A stretch of 64,000 nucleotides of DNA from Notospermus geniculatus. Taxonomy: Eukaryota > Nemertea > Pilidiophora > Heteronemertea > Lineidae. Position numbers and translations under genes: made by a program. Within the stretch, counting starts at the first letter, position 1. The number at the start of each line of letters is the position of its first letter. This document shows, one piece after another, positions 1 to 10,976 of the stretch. A model generated the notes under the pieces. That model searched no databases and was not told the DNA's origin. It was given only the letters and a program-made list of their open reading frames with translations. The DNA lies in assembly GCA_002633025.1 (NCBI GenBank), contig NMRB01001372.1, positions 74,142 to 138,141 of the forward strand, given 5' to 3'.

Positions 1-387
1 CAGGCCTCAACTTAAGCGAAGGCAACGGAGGCATTGCCGTCGATGCCTCACTGATTTGCCTTTGTGCCCTCAAAAAAATACTTGGTGATAAGGCAATAGT
101 AGCCTTCCTGCCCCAATCAATTGCTGAGGTGCCCTGGTACAATTTGCTTCTCAAAAGGCATGCAGATCCCACAGATTGCACAAATCCTACTAATTACCCA
201 ACTATACAGATGATTTTTCCACACTGACCATGCTGCACAGTGCTGGGGAATTACTGAACAAACATCATGAAAAGTGATCAAGCAAAATTGCCTTTTTGCC
301 CTAATATTTTGGAGACCTGTGAAGGCAATGTGCCCTCGCTGGTTGTTGATTTTGCCTTGCCCCTTTCAATCCTTAAGTTGAGGCCTG
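1..387. mobile_element. Inverted-repeat (MITE-like) element at window edge
   Basis: The window opens with CAGGCCTCAACTTAAG and the reverse complement, CTTAAGTTGAGGCCTG, closes the element at 372-387. The interior is T/C-rich and has no coding potential. It looks like a non-autonomous DNA element with short terminal inverted repeats. The left end coincides with the window edge, so the outer flank and any target-site duplication cannot be read. It lies in the 5' intron or promoter region of the ARM-TIR-SAM gene. Confidence 0.6.
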
Positions 388-531
388 CAATACTGATTTA
401 ATGAAGAACTGCTGATATCGTCCTACGGTCTTTCAGCTGAGAGAATAGTGTTGTACATTGGGTTTGACACATCATATTTATTCATAAATGTCTGGATGGG
501 TAACTAATTTGGTTTTGATTTCTTCTTTCAG

Positions 532-590
532 TGGTACTGGGATGGAAATGCATCAGAACCCTGGAGGAATGATCAGGGAAAATCCATGTC
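532..590 (+). other. 5'UTR part of first recognised exon of the ARM-TIR-SAM gene
   Basis: A polypyrimidine tract and cag end at 531, giving a clear 3' splice site 60 bases before the ATG at 591. The gene therefore has at least one upstream non-coding exon that I could not locate, either in 1-531 or outside the window. Confidence 0.5.
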
Positions 591-3500
591 ATGGAGGGGG
601 TAGGGGGTAATGGGATGCCTACACCTTGTCCACCATTGTCTTCGGAGAACATAGAATCACCCCCACAGCCTAAAAAAGCCAAGAAAGACGTACCCCAGAC
701 AGATAAGAAGCGAAGACGAGCTCTCAGTCCGTGGAGGTTTCCTGTAGTACAGCAGGTTGATATTGGTCAGGCTCAGGAACAAGTGTCGGAAGGAGGTTCT
801 TCGTTGAGGGTTCCCAAAGAACAGAATGATGCATTTAGTCCTGATAGCACATCAATGGAATGTTGTCCCGGGACGCGTGCAGAAGCTTATACAACTCAGA
901 CGTTATGTGTTGCTGTGAATGATTGTGCTGTTGATGGTATTCGGAGTACAGGTCTTTTTGTCAATAATGTTTCGTCTTCGGAATGTCACTGCCCTGTAGA
1001 ATCTGGAGACTCAAGGTCACGTGAGACTAAGGTTGATGGTGAGAAGGGGATTACTTCACCTGACTCGTGTATTTCTTCACCCATATTGAACCTAGGCGAT
1101 GACAAAAGCAATGGCGTTCTCTGTCGGAACAGTTTTACCGGTGCCACTGAAATAACTGTTGGTAGCAGTAGTTCTAGTCCTGTGGTGGAAACAAGCCGTA
1201 GTCAGGAGGCTGCTGCTTTTATTGAGAAAGATATAAGTAGCACCTCAAGTAAGTCTAGCCCTTGTGACGGTGTGCAAAGCACTCATGTGTTCCAGAGACA
1301 CAAGTTAGAAAGGTCAGATGGTGTGTATTTAGATGGCACCACATCGCCACCGAATTTGTCAGCTATTTGTTCGAAGGTCATAAGTGATACTGATACAAAT
1401 CTCAAGCCGGTTGAGAGGGGTGGGTCAAAAGTGGAAGAGATTGTCCCCAGTGGGGCTGAATTACAGAAAGACGAGGGGAAAGAGAGCAGGGTTGCTCCCG
1501 TAGCTGACGATGCCGATAAGTTGGTCCCGACATCCATGTCGTCAGCGCCTACGAGTCCGTCTACTCATCAGTTCAAAGTGCCTTCTAGTCCGTGTCATAC
1601 CAAGATAGCTTCAAGAACTTCTATTGATCCGCTTGTGCTTCGCTCCACTTCGCCGTTCTCACCGCTGTGCTCGCCTAAAGTTTCGCCGCAGAGTCATGGG
1701 AAGTACACATTAGTTCAAGTCATGACTCACTTAGAGACGCGCATCCCCAAACTTTTAGAAATCATAGATTATACGACTAGTAAACCGCTGGATGATTTAA
1801 AATTCGTCAAGCGACGAACTAATTATAACCCTGATTATTCCTGGCGCATTCATATTGCGGACAAAATGGAGGAGCTCGGGATTGTCCAATTGTTGATAAG
1901 AATTTGGCAGTCAATGCATCGGGATGACGGGACGGTGCAAAAAGACGCGCTAATGAATATACTCCAAGTAGTTTCAACGTTGTGGAATACGACGGACATA
2001 TCTCGAAGTCTGTGTGAAAAAGTCACACGTAGCGGTGCCATAAGTCTGTTTTTAGAAGACATGCACAACGATGCATTTGCTCTGTCAGAACTCGAGAACG
2101 ACGAGATGAAATTGTACTATGTGAAAGGAATTATGGGAATTATGCACAACATCTGCCGCCATTATCGCGACAGTCGTGACGTCTTTCGCGACGCGGAGGC
2201 TGTGAAATGCTTGCAGAGATTTTTGAAGGCGGAAAATCCCGTTCTGAAGATCAAAGTCTTGATCCTTCTCGCCTATGTCATAACTGAGGATGAAAACACG
2301 ATAATCAATGCAGATGACTCAAACATCTGTTACATCATCGAAATACTCAAGTCGGCCGTAGAATCAGAAGGACATTTTTCCAAGAAACACGGTTTTTGTG
2401 CTAGCGAGCTCGTCCATGGTTTGAATCACTTGATCGCCAATGATCTCAACAAGGAACGTGTTGTACGTAATCAGTTGCTTCCTCTATATGTACGTCTACT
2501 CGGCCTAGATTGTAAACCCGAGGAACAGAAGTTTGCAGCCCGTGGAATATGGATATTGGCATTTAATGAATACTGCAAAAAGAGGATTAAAGAAGAGAAA
2601 GGGTGCTTAGAGGGTAAGGATAAATTTCAGCCCGTTAATAAAGGGTTTACTCAACATTTGTTGGTATGAGTAAAATCTCGCAAATGTTTCAATCTTCTCT
2701 GAATCATCAAGAAAATACCGATGGAGTATTCTTATTCAGATTTTGAACTTGCAATATGTTTCTTGAAGGTCTTCAGCTGCTCATTTCGAATGGTACAGAA
2801 GAAGGCGTTCGTCACGCAGCGAGAGGTGCACTCTGGGAAATAAGTGCCAGGTGGAAAGTCTCAAGCATATCACATGATGCAGGTAAGAAGTTCAACCAGC
2901 GTTATAATGGGAGGGCTAGAGCAGCGGTTCGAAAATTGGTCGTAATTCTGGACAGATATGTGGTCGTCCAGTTTGCCACTGGGCAGTCTATCAAAATTGA
3001 CGAAGTAACTCATGACCCCCAGAGGCTAGGACTTGGCAAACATCAAAATTTAGGGCTGGGGAATTGGGATCTGTTAAACACATACGTATCTAGTTCTTGT
3101 TATTTCAGATGCAGTTATAAGCGAGGCGCCCCATATCATGATCAGCTACCAGTGGGATTCAAAACCGACAATGCTTCGAGTGAAAGATCGTCTCAAGGCC
3201 GAGGGTTACAAAGTTTGGATGGATGTCGAGAATATGAGTAAGACTTATTATTTCATTATTCCATAAACCCTCTCCTGCTGGATCACAACAAACAGAAGCC
3301 ACTGCTTTGTGCTACAAGATAAGATCAGTGCAGAGTACTTTGCAAACACACGTCGTAATCTTTTCATGTAATGATGGTGTATTGCTTTTCTGAATCGACG
3401 TTTGCTGTTATTCTTTAGGTGGATCGACTCTTGAGGCGATGGCGTTGGCCGTGGAGAAATCCTGCGTGGTGATAATGTGTGCGTCACAGAAATACAAGGA

Positions 3501-5649
3501 CAGCCCGAATTGTAGATCCGGTAAGTGGGACTTTTGGCGACCTCGGGTCACGGAAGTTACTGCCCAAATGCCAGCTCTCCCTTGTCACAAGCATCAGAAA
3601 TCTAGTCATTCAGCCGGCTGCAATATCCAGCGTTCCCAATATTTTTCTCTGTCTTCTTGTTCCAGAGGCAGAGTATACATATCGTCTCCGTCGCAGCATC
3701 GTGCCTTTGATATTACAAAAGGACTACACCCCTGACGGCTGGTTGGGGATGATGGTCGGGACAAAACTCTACTTTGATTTCAGCGAAGAGGAAAATTTCG
3801 ATCAACCAATCGAGGGTTTAATCCGTGAACTGGGGGATCGGGGCAAAGTTCTAGCCGATGGAGGTTTGGGTGTTTGTGATTTTGTTGGAAGGTGAGTGTT
3901 TTCAAAGCTTGCATTAGAATGGCAAAATGTTCTGGTGGATTTCCATTTTGTGTCAGTGTGTTGGATGATGTTGGGATATTTGGTCATATTTTGGCCTTGC
4001 TACGTTCAAATCTACATGTACCATACTCGGAGTGATGGACAATTTCATTGTACTTTGTGTCATATCTAGCAGAGGTAATAGTTGCTGGCATCTTGGCTTC
4101 TGTTTGTCTGCCCTTGCTTTCTGCTCATTGTCTTGTCTGCATGGGTTGACTCTAGATACAGGATTTGGAGTTGTATGCTTGGTAACACCAACTGTACTAC
4201 ATGTGTTTGCCAGAAGAGGGACTATCCTCGAACTCAGTGACTGCTTTGTGCCTCTTGTTCAACTCTATACCTTTCCGTATGTGACCCACTCCGCCAAAAA
4301 CAGGCGAGATGCGCCTACTTTTGCTGGATCAGGTTACATCTTATCATGAATTTTAGGGCTTTCTTACTGCTATTGAATTTAGATATACCGTAGCGCTGTC
4401 CGTGCTGAAGGTTTGTTCTATTCTGATGTAGGTCAGTTAGCCAGGAGTCCTATACCACGTGCAGTAATGCTAGTTCTCCTGATAACACTTCCAAATCTCC
4501 TGAAGCTACAGAAGGGACCTCGGCTGAAAAGCCTCGCATCATGTCCAGCATCCCTGAAGTCAAAAAATGGTTTGAGCAGCATGGTCTTGGCAGTTACTGT
4601 GATAAGTAAGTAGCTGGACAATAAAGCCGCTGAGTGGTACAGTTCTCACAGGATTTAGGATAATCCTTTGATGGTATAACAATACTACATGGCATATTAA
4701 TTATCCCAGTGCCTGTGAAACCGCTGCACATGCTGCAAACCGTGGTGGAAACCGCTATAGTGGAAACGGGCCTTCATATGGAGCGCTCGACCCATCCAGA
4801 AACCTTTCTGGGGAACTCAAGGAGCAGCTAATTCAGCACACATCACTTGATCCTTTCAGACCAGTTGAGAAAACAATGTGGTGACTTGACCGCGAATCAA
4901 ACCCTTGACCCCTCCATCTCAAATCTTACCATCATTGATCAACCACTGCACCACCGCGCTCCCCAGCAGCACTTGTACATGATGAGTAGTGAGCATGTGC
5001 ATTGTGCATTTTTGACGTAGAGGCATCATAAAAGTGATTCGTGCATGTTTTGCCAAAGGTTTTCTGTGCATTTTGGAGCAATCCTCCACGCATCAGAGAT
5101 GTGTTAATTGGAAATTATTACCCAGGGTTCCTCCCCCAGACAGCTGTAAAATTTCATGGACCTTTTGAGGACTTTCATGGTATCAAATATGTAAAATTTA
5201 ATGACTTACACAGAAGCCGGGCCATGTGCACCGGCGTCCGCGTCCGACTTTTACTCTTTCGTGACAGAAAGAAATTAACGAGACAATGTAAAAAACACCA
5301 GGAATTTAATTTTCAAGATTGAACATTTTATTTTTTAAGGACTTTTGTGGACTTTATAGAATTTTCTCAAGATTTATGGACTTTCAAGGCCTTAAATTTA
5401 AGCATTTTATATTCTTGGACTTTCGTGGTTTTAAAGGACCTGGAGGAACCCTGTTACCATGTTTTTTAACCCCCTCAGTCCTTGTATTTCAGGTTTGAAG
5501 ATTTCAACGACGACTTGCTCCACGAAATGAAACGTATGCAAGAGTCGACGCCAGATTTTCTCTATCAAACCCTCCAAACAGAGTACGGTTTCAAACTCCG
5601 TGATATTCTGTTGCTGAACCGTGCATTGAGGAAGTTAGATACGACATAG
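591..5649 (+). CDS. ARM-TIR-SAM domain protein (SARM1-related parts in a different order)
   Basis: Coding exons by phase-consistent GT-AG joins: 591-2613, 2769-2882, 3109-3237, 3419-3520, 3666-3891, 4432-4605, 5493-5649 (2925 nt, 974 aa). A 5'UTR exon boundary (tttcag) lies at 531/532 and the first ATG after it is the start. Residues 1-370 are Ser/Thr/Pro-rich and look disordered. Residues about 370-705 are helical with an armadillo/HEAT look. A TIR domain spans about 720-840: it starts HIMISYQWD, has a VWMDVENM strand, and has NCRSEAEY, where E790 sits three residues after C787, as the catalytic Glu does in NADase TIR domains. Residues 905-972 resemble a SAM domain (PEVKKWFEQHGLGSY start, FKLRDILLLNRALRKL end). 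SARM1 is ARM-SAM-SAM-TIR, so the order here differs. A role in NAD+ metabolism or innate signalling is inferred. Exon 2769 rests on a weak acceptor (cttgaag) chosen for phase. Confidence 0.85.
4795..4966 (-). mobile_element. tRNA-related SINE, family 2 (intronic, in ARM-TIR-SAM gene)
   Basis: The stretch shares the blocks CCAGAAACCTTTCTGGGGAA, CTTGATCCTTTCAGACCA and ACCACTGCACCAC with the copy at 32623-32906. Read on the minus strand, the right end carries tRNA-like A/B-box sequence (a GGGTTTGATTCGC-type B box). It lies in the intron between the TIR/linker exon and the last exon. Confidence 0.55.
5123..5453. mobile_element. MITE-like element with CAGGGTTCCTCC termini
   Basis: CAGGGTTCCTCC at 5123-5134 is repeated inverted as GGAGGAACCCTG at 5442-5453. 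TTACC stands immediately outside both ends, a possible 5-bp target duplication. The interior has repeated 'gactttcatgg/gactttcgtgg' motifs. CAGGG...CCCTG ends are seen in hAT-like non-autonomous elements, but those normally make 8-bp duplications, so the family is uncertain. It lies in the last intron of the ARM-TIR-SAM gene. Confidence 0.6.
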
Positions 5650-5665
5650 ATTCACTGACATAAAC

Positions 5666-5702
5666 CTTGGAGGAATTATACTGACAGTATAATTCCTCCA
5701 AG
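5666..5702. repeat. Perfect 18-bp-arm palindrome in the 3'UTR
   Basis: CTTGGAGGAATTATACTG is followed by one base (A, 5684) and then its exact reverse complement. It starts 17 bases after the stop codon of the ARM-TIR-SAM gene, so the mRNA should carry a near-loopless hairpin. A degenerate relative, TTGGAGGAATTATAATTCGT and on to 7873, is present at 7850-7873, which points to a small transposable element relic. Confidence 0.75.
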
Positions 5703-6066
5703 CATAAACCAACTGAGATTTTCGTAAGCGAACTGGTTCACTTGAATTGTGTGCCCCCTGAACGCAAATGGAGGGATTCTGCCTCGGGACTACTAGCTGA
5801 ACAACTTCCACGGGATAGTCTTTGGACAGTTTGACTGTAATACTATCTGACAGCAAACTTTCGACAGAAAACTGTCACGTGGAGCAGCGCCTTTAGTGTA
5901 TTACATGTATTTGTTGATTGTGCCATAACTGATGTGTTACAATGTAAATGTACATTTTGTTAGTTAAACTTATGTGAGTTTTCATCTTGTTTAGGGAGGA
6001 TCTGCTGTCTTTTATGTCTCTTAGCCACATTCCTTTGGTACATTGGCATTTATTTTACTTCATCCT

Positions 6067-6150
6067 CCCACAGCAGGGTTTTACCTACTGTAACTCGTCA
6101 TCCACAGTGAGTGATTGTAAGAGGACCGAGGTAAAACCCCTGCTGTGGGA
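6067..6150. repeat. Short inverted repeat (CCCACAGCAGGGTTTTACC)
   Basis: CCCACAGCAGGGTTTTACCT and AGGTAAAACCCCTGCTGTGGG face each other over about 80 bp. The same right arm recurs at 53055-53083, so this is a dispersed foldback repeat rather than a gene-specific hairpin. Confidence 0.6.
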
Positions 6151-6490
6151 GAATAACTTTAGTTATTTTTGTCCATCTGATTATTCAGTTATTTTGTTGG
6201 TTATTTACTTAGTTGTTTACATTTAGTTGTAATAGTTTTATTTATTTTACGGTATATATTTTGTGTTCATCTCAGTCAGATTTCAATCATTTCTTCCTGT
6301 AGGCCTACGATTTCCTCTCAAACTGCGAATCAGCTTACTGCTCCCTCTCAATGTTACATGTAACTTGTATGTAAAAGTTCATGATGTATTTTAAGAAGGA
6401 AATTTCATACTCATGTAGGCATTCAGGTAGATTTTATCACTTCATTTTAATACTAACTCAGTATTCAGGCACAATAATGCTTGTTTCGTC

Positions 6491-7041
6491 TACACTCCTT
6501 TCGCAGTGTCTTCTCACTCATACCTATCGTTCATAGACACTGCTTACAATGGCCCGATCCCCGCCGATTTACCGCATGGTGGCAGCACTAGTCAGCGGCC
6601 AAATAGCGCGGGAAACAGCGCCGGCGTTGCTCCCAGCTTCGGCCTGTTCAACAAGATCAATCACTACAAACAGAATAATCTCGTATAGAGCGCCGTTATC
6701 CACTTCTTTAGCGATGTTTCAAAACAAAAAAGGCACGAGCTAAACACTGAAAAGTGCAAAGTGACACTGCATACTGGACACGGCGGGGGGCAGCCATTGC
6801 TGTTGTTGTAGACTAGTCGTGCTACGTCATAATGCAACTGTCCCATATAAAATGCTTTCCGACGAGTGACCAGTCTGCCGTGGTTGTCAAGGACGCTGAC
6901 AGTGAACCAATCAGAAAATGTTTCATGTATTTCGTTAGTTACGCAAACGCCCTCTAGTGGTAAATCGGCGGGGATCGGGCCATTGTAAGCAGTGTCTATG
7001 AACGATAGGTACGAGTGAGAAGACACTGCGAAAGGAGTGTA
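6491..7041. mobile_element. Foldback/MITE element with long TIRs and 8-bp TSD
   Basis: Arms of about 85 bp face each other: the left begins TACACTCCTTTCGCAGTGT and the right ends ACACTGCGAAAGGAGTGTA. The arms also share the stretch covering CATAGACACTGCTTACAATG. GTTTCGTC is present directly outside both ends (6483-6490 and 7042-7049), an 8-bp target-site duplication typical of the hAT superfamily. There is no transposase ORF; apparent ORFs reading through the arms are by-products of the inverted repeat. Confidence 0.85.
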
Positions 7042-7527
7042 GTTTCGTCCTGAAAATTAATGACACATGATCCGCACAATCTGCTCAAGTCATTTGAAAT
7101 GTGCCATATTGGTTCATTTTCGAAACTCAATGGTAAAACTGTCAAGTATCTTGACCGCTACGTCATGTAAATTTGTTAAATTTGAAATATATCATGTTTG
7201 ATAATTATGTCAAAGATGGCTGCCAAGGAACTGGGCAGTCGGTTAACATGTTGCAGTGTATCAGTACACATGTTTTTCTGCATTGGTTGACCGTAGTGCC
7301 ACCTTCTGCCAGGACCCATCCTGATCTAATTTCGCTAATGAATTTTTGGCTGTTCATAAAGCAGTCGCTCCCTTCTTCAATATTGATATTGTGCTGGTGA
7401 AGAGAGCGAGCACAACCACTGATTACCTCAGGATGTCGTCTACCACTCTGGGTGCCTCCTGATATGTGATGGACAGATTTTATTGTTTTTAAGTTTTTTG
7501 TATGTTATTGATGTTTTGTCTGTTAGT

Positions 7528-7725
7528 TAGGCTCCAGTTCCATAGAGCTCACGTTTACACTTTTCACGCGCCACGCTTCACGTTTTCCTTTCGTTCCTCG
7601 ATTCAGCGCACAACGAGACACACATTACCTGTCCTGTGACATGCTTTCTCCGAGGAACGAAAGGAAAACGTGAAGTGTAACGCGAGAAAAGTGTAAACGT
7701 GAACTCTATGGAACTGGAGCCTTAG
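7528..7725. mobile_element. Foldback MITE with GGCTCCAGTTCCATAGAG arms
   Basis: The left arm GGCTCCAGTTCCATAGAG continues through an acgtttacac block. The right arm ends CTCTATGGAACTGGAGCC. Together they make a nearly full-length hairpin of about 198 bp. TTA stands next to each end, consistent with a PIF/Harbinger-type 3-bp duplication, although three bases is weak evidence. Confidence 0.7.
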
Positions 7726-8068
7726 ATTCCACCAGGGTTACAAGTAATCTTTCTGGTTTAGGAGGGATTAACATGATTAAAGACTCTGAAACCCTCACAT
7801 GCCTACGATGTCTGTGTTAAGAAAGCAGATGACAATTTCGATAAAATGTTTGGAGGAATTATAATTCGTCCAAGTCCAAATGGAGGATCGTGGAAGTTTC
7901 CCTAGTAAAAAATCATACATTTGGTAAGAAATCTTAAAATGTAGGTGACCGTTAGGCCTAGTCTTTCTCTGCCTTTTCTTGCATTGAATGACATTCATGT
8001 GCAATCATGTTGGAGATTAATAAAGATCAATAGATTATTTATGTGATTTTCTTGAACTTCTTTTCACA
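7726..8068. other. Non-coding stretch with an AATAAA
   Basis: I see no gene here. A canonical AATAAA lies at 8019-8024 and could end a long 3'UTR of the ARM-TIR-SAM gene, about 2.4 kb after its stop codon. The palindrome relative at 7850-7873 is the only other structure noticed. Confidence 0.3.
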
Positions 8069-8291
8069 CAATGAGGAGGTCGCCTAATTTTTTCTACCAT
8101 TTGATGACGCTGCGACCGTATCCACTTTTCCACTGTGACGTCGTACGGAACGTCAACGTCACACTGCCGTGACGTTGTGGCTTCATGCTCGCACCTCACA
8201 TTGCCACGGAGATGACGTCCTCAAGACAATGAAAAGGCCTGATACGGTCGCAGCGACATCTTTCCATGGAGAAAAGGCGACCTCCTCATTG
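8069..8291. mobile_element. Foldback element with TGACGT-rich core
   Basis: CAATGAGGAGGTCGCCT at 8069-8085 pairs with AGGCGACCTCCTCATTG at 8275-8291, with imperfect pairing inside. The core carries several TGACGT/ACGTCA motifs (GTGACGTCGT, CGTGACGTTG, GATGACGTCC). No ORF of note is present. Confidence 0.65.
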
Positions 8292-8509
8292 AATGGGACG
8301 TTACACCTCTCAAGGAAATACAGACGATCTGCCAGGGCCCAGGGCATGCCAGGCCAATTTCTCACTGATGAAAACCGAGCTAGGGCCTATTTCTCAATTC
8401 AAATGCAAAGAAATCACGAATAATCAATGCCTCGGTGACGTTCCAATGTTTTTTGCATTCAATTATCTTATATTCGATACAGCATAAGAAATTCAGAATT
8501 GATACTACA

Positions 8510-8754
8510 GCAATAGACTCTATCACTCCAATAGAGCGCAGCACCTGACGGGTCGCTAGCTAGGCCTACAGCGTCACGACGTCCCGTCCCCCATTCTGAA
8601 CGCGGTGACGTCACTCGAAAAACCCCTCCACTTGTTTCAGCGATCATGACGTCGTCTCACGTCCAAGATGTCATGGAATGAGTACGGGACGTCGTGACGC
8701 TGTAGTACCCGTCAGGTGCTGCGCTCTTTTGGAGTGATATAGCTAGTCTATTGC
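8510..8754. mobile_element. Second foldback element with TGACGT-rich core
   Basis: GCAATAGACT...CACTCCAATAGAGCGCAG on the left pairs with CTGCGCTCTTTTGGAGTG...AGTCTATTGC on the right, and the inner CACCTGACGGGT/ACCCGTCAGGTG blocks also pair. The core includes a perfect TGACGTCA at 8606-8613. It is not coding. Confidence 0.7.
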
Positions 8755-9427
8755 AAAGTGGCCTGAAATCAAATTTGCCGCGCTGTTTAATGATGATGAC
8801 GTCATCAGACAGCGGACCCGCTGCTGCTGAACATGACCAGGCTAAGTGAATGATTTCCGAATTCGCCCTCAACTCTGACGGATGACGACTTTTCGATGAA
8901 CTAAAAGTGCGGAAAAGGTGCGATGATCGGATGAACACTGTAGTTCTCTTCCCCACACCTATTTGATCATGAGCCCTTTGGCTTTCCCTGGCTTTGTGTG
9001 CGGTTTTGATCGCCTGAAAATGGTCCGAGAACTGCCAAAGCTGCCGATCTGGTCCAGGCTCTGCACTGCAGTGCATGCATCATGTGCATTGAATGCACTA
9101 AGCCTACTGGATGACTACATACAGTCATACATGCATAAAGTCTGTCTGACATGGAGGCAGGCACATAGTTTTTACAGGATCAATGCAAAAGACAGAGCGA
9201 GCGGAGAGAAAATGAAACTAACTCTGCCGCCGCAGTCAGAAAGAAAGCAAAAAAGACAATGGGAATGAGCTTCTTCTTGCTTCGGTCGATTCAGATACAG
9301 ATCAAGATCAAGTCATTAGCAAATACCACTTGTTCAGATAGGCCGGTCCATGTCATCTGTGACACTAGTATTGTCATTTATCTCTTTTTCAATCATTTTC
9401 TCATTTCAGAATCTGGTAGAATTCAGA

Positions 9428-10562
9428 ATGTCGATCATAGAAGGCGTTGGAGATGAAGTCACGATCTTTGTGACGATATTCTTCATCCTGACTGGTTTGA
9501 TACTCGCTTGGTTGACCACGACTCTGAGCCCTGAAACGCACACAGTGGAAACTGACGTGTTAAACCAATCAACCCATGAAAATGATGAAAGTGAAAATGG
9601 CGCATCAGAATCAAGTGGACAGCAGCAGGGAGACCCTCCGGATGAAACTGCAAATGGCGCTAGGAATCGTTTCCAACCAGAGTTAAACAGACAAGAACCA
9701 TCAGTAGAGAATAGTCAAGATTCCGCCAACCAGAACAATTCTAGCACAGCTGAAGGAGAAACAGATTTAGGCGCTGGCACTGCAACGGAACCGTCAGAGA
9801 GACTCGATGGTCATATCCGATTGAAAATAAAGTACCTGGACGACAGGGAGAGATTCGTCCAAGTTCGTCCGGAAGAAAACGTGGAAAGTTTTAAAAGGTA
9901 GGCCAGTATAACGTGAAATTACCAGATAGATTATCAAGGATACAACAATGAACAGTAAGCCGTTGTGCCTTGTGCAAGGGCATGTAAAGACTCCATCCAA
10001 GTGAGGAACATGAGTAGCTTGAGATGGCCTCCTCCGTACCTACCAGGGCCAATAATACAGCCCAAATAAGACTCCAAGGTCAGAGGACATACTGCACACG
10101 TATTTGTATTGATTAAAAAATGTCAATTTCCATTATTTCAGGACACACTTCGCTGGTGAACTCGCAGAAAATCTCCTCGTGCGTCTCATCTACAATGGTC
10201 AAGAACTCCGTGGAGAGAGTTCAACGCTCTCTTCATACAACATAGGAGACATGAGTGTTGTTCACTGCCTGATCACGCGGTCAACACGACCACAGGAAGG
10301 AAATGGACAAGTCGACCAGGACACTATGGAAATCGACTTGAGTAATTTAATGTTCCCATTGTTTGGATTAATTCTCGGTTTAATCTGGTATTGTCGCATT
10401 GCCTATAGGAACTTTTTTAATGCAATGTCCACGTTGGCGTTGATCGGAATCACTGTCCTGTTTTTCTTTGCCTGTGTGATTACGCTGCGGAATAACCGGC
10501 CTCACGAACATTTTCCGCCCCAAGCTCAGCACATGTCGGATGGACATCAGCACCAAGAATAG
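9428..10562 (+). CDS. TMUB: TMUB1/TMUB2 homologue (transmembrane and ubiquitin-like domain protein)
   Basis: Two coding exons, 9428-9897 and 10142-10562, join in phase to give 296 aa; the exon holding the ATG begins after a strong acceptor at 9409. The N-terminus MSIIEGVGDEVTIF matches the conserved TMUB start and leads into a membrane helix (residues about 10-33). A long acidic, Asn/Ser-rich linker follows. The ubiquitin-like fold spans about 127-203, with HIRLKIKYLDD, VRLIYNGQELRGE and MSVVHCLITR. Two more membrane helices follow, about 226-245 and 251-272 (LIWYCRIAYRNFF between them), and a His-rich tail. Vertebrate TMUB proteins sit in the ER membrane and act in HRD1-linked degradation and receptor recycling; that role is inferred here by homology. 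The sequence does not separate TMUB1 from TMUB2. A SINE fragment lies in the intron. Confidence 0.93.
9952..10059 (+). mobile_element. SINE family 1, 3' fragment (in TMUB intron)
   Basis: The fragment matches the second half of the dominant tRNA-SINE of this window (CATCCAAGTGAGGAACATGA, AGTAGCTTGAGATGGCC, CCAGGGCCAATAAT). The tRNA-like head is missing, so it is a 5'-truncated copy. Confidence 0.8.
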
Positions 10563-10593
10563 CGTTTGCCGCAAAAAGAGTCTATTGTTTGCC

Positions 10594-10599
10594 AATAAA
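10594..10599 (+). promoter_or_regulatory. Polyadenylation signal AATAAA, probable TMUB 3' end
   Basis: A canonical AATAAA lies 32 bases after the TMUB stop codon. No other strong signal was noticed close to the stop. A 3'UTR this short is unusual, so a downstream site may be used instead. Confidence 0.4.
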
Positions 10600-10857
10600 A
10601 GAAGGCCAGTCGCAGAAATGTACCACAGCTATCCAGGAGGACCCACTTGCGGTTTTCAAGCATCGCACTTTGAAATATCAACAGCTATTGTGAACTTTAT
10701 TTTTGCAGCCCTCAAATTAGTGAATTTGCTTGTATTGTAATCCACATCCACTACACAAGCTACCTTGGCTCATGGCCATGAAAATTTTCGGATTCATCGT
10801 GTGTTGGCGATACATTCATATATCTCAAGACTTGTACACACTACTACATGTACACCA

Positions 10858-10976
10858 GGGCCCAAATCCATAAAACCGTGCTAGGCTTAGTTGCCTGCTA
10901 AAGTGCCCAGTTTGTACAGGCCAATGTACACAACTAGCAACCAACTAAGCTAGCAAGGTTTTATGGATTTGGGCCC
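10858..10976. mobile_element. 119-bp MITE with GGGCCCAAATCCATAAAACC ends
   Basis: The 20-base left end is matched exactly, inverted, by GGTTTTATGGATTTGGGCCC at 10957-10976. Inner gctaggcttagttg/caactaagctagc blocks also pair, so almost the whole element folds into one hairpin. Confidence 0.75.

Noticed and set aside
2614-2669. Uninterrupted stop of the first long ORF (692 aa) as the protein end
   Set aside because: A GTAAGG donor at 2614 and the continuing armadillo sequence in exon 2769-2882 show that the ORF runs into an intron; the 19 residues after GCLEG are intronic.
6506-7026. Plus- and minus-strand ORFs starting MSSHSYLSFIDTAYNGPIPA
   Set aside because: The same peptide on both strands comes from the two arms of one foldback element.
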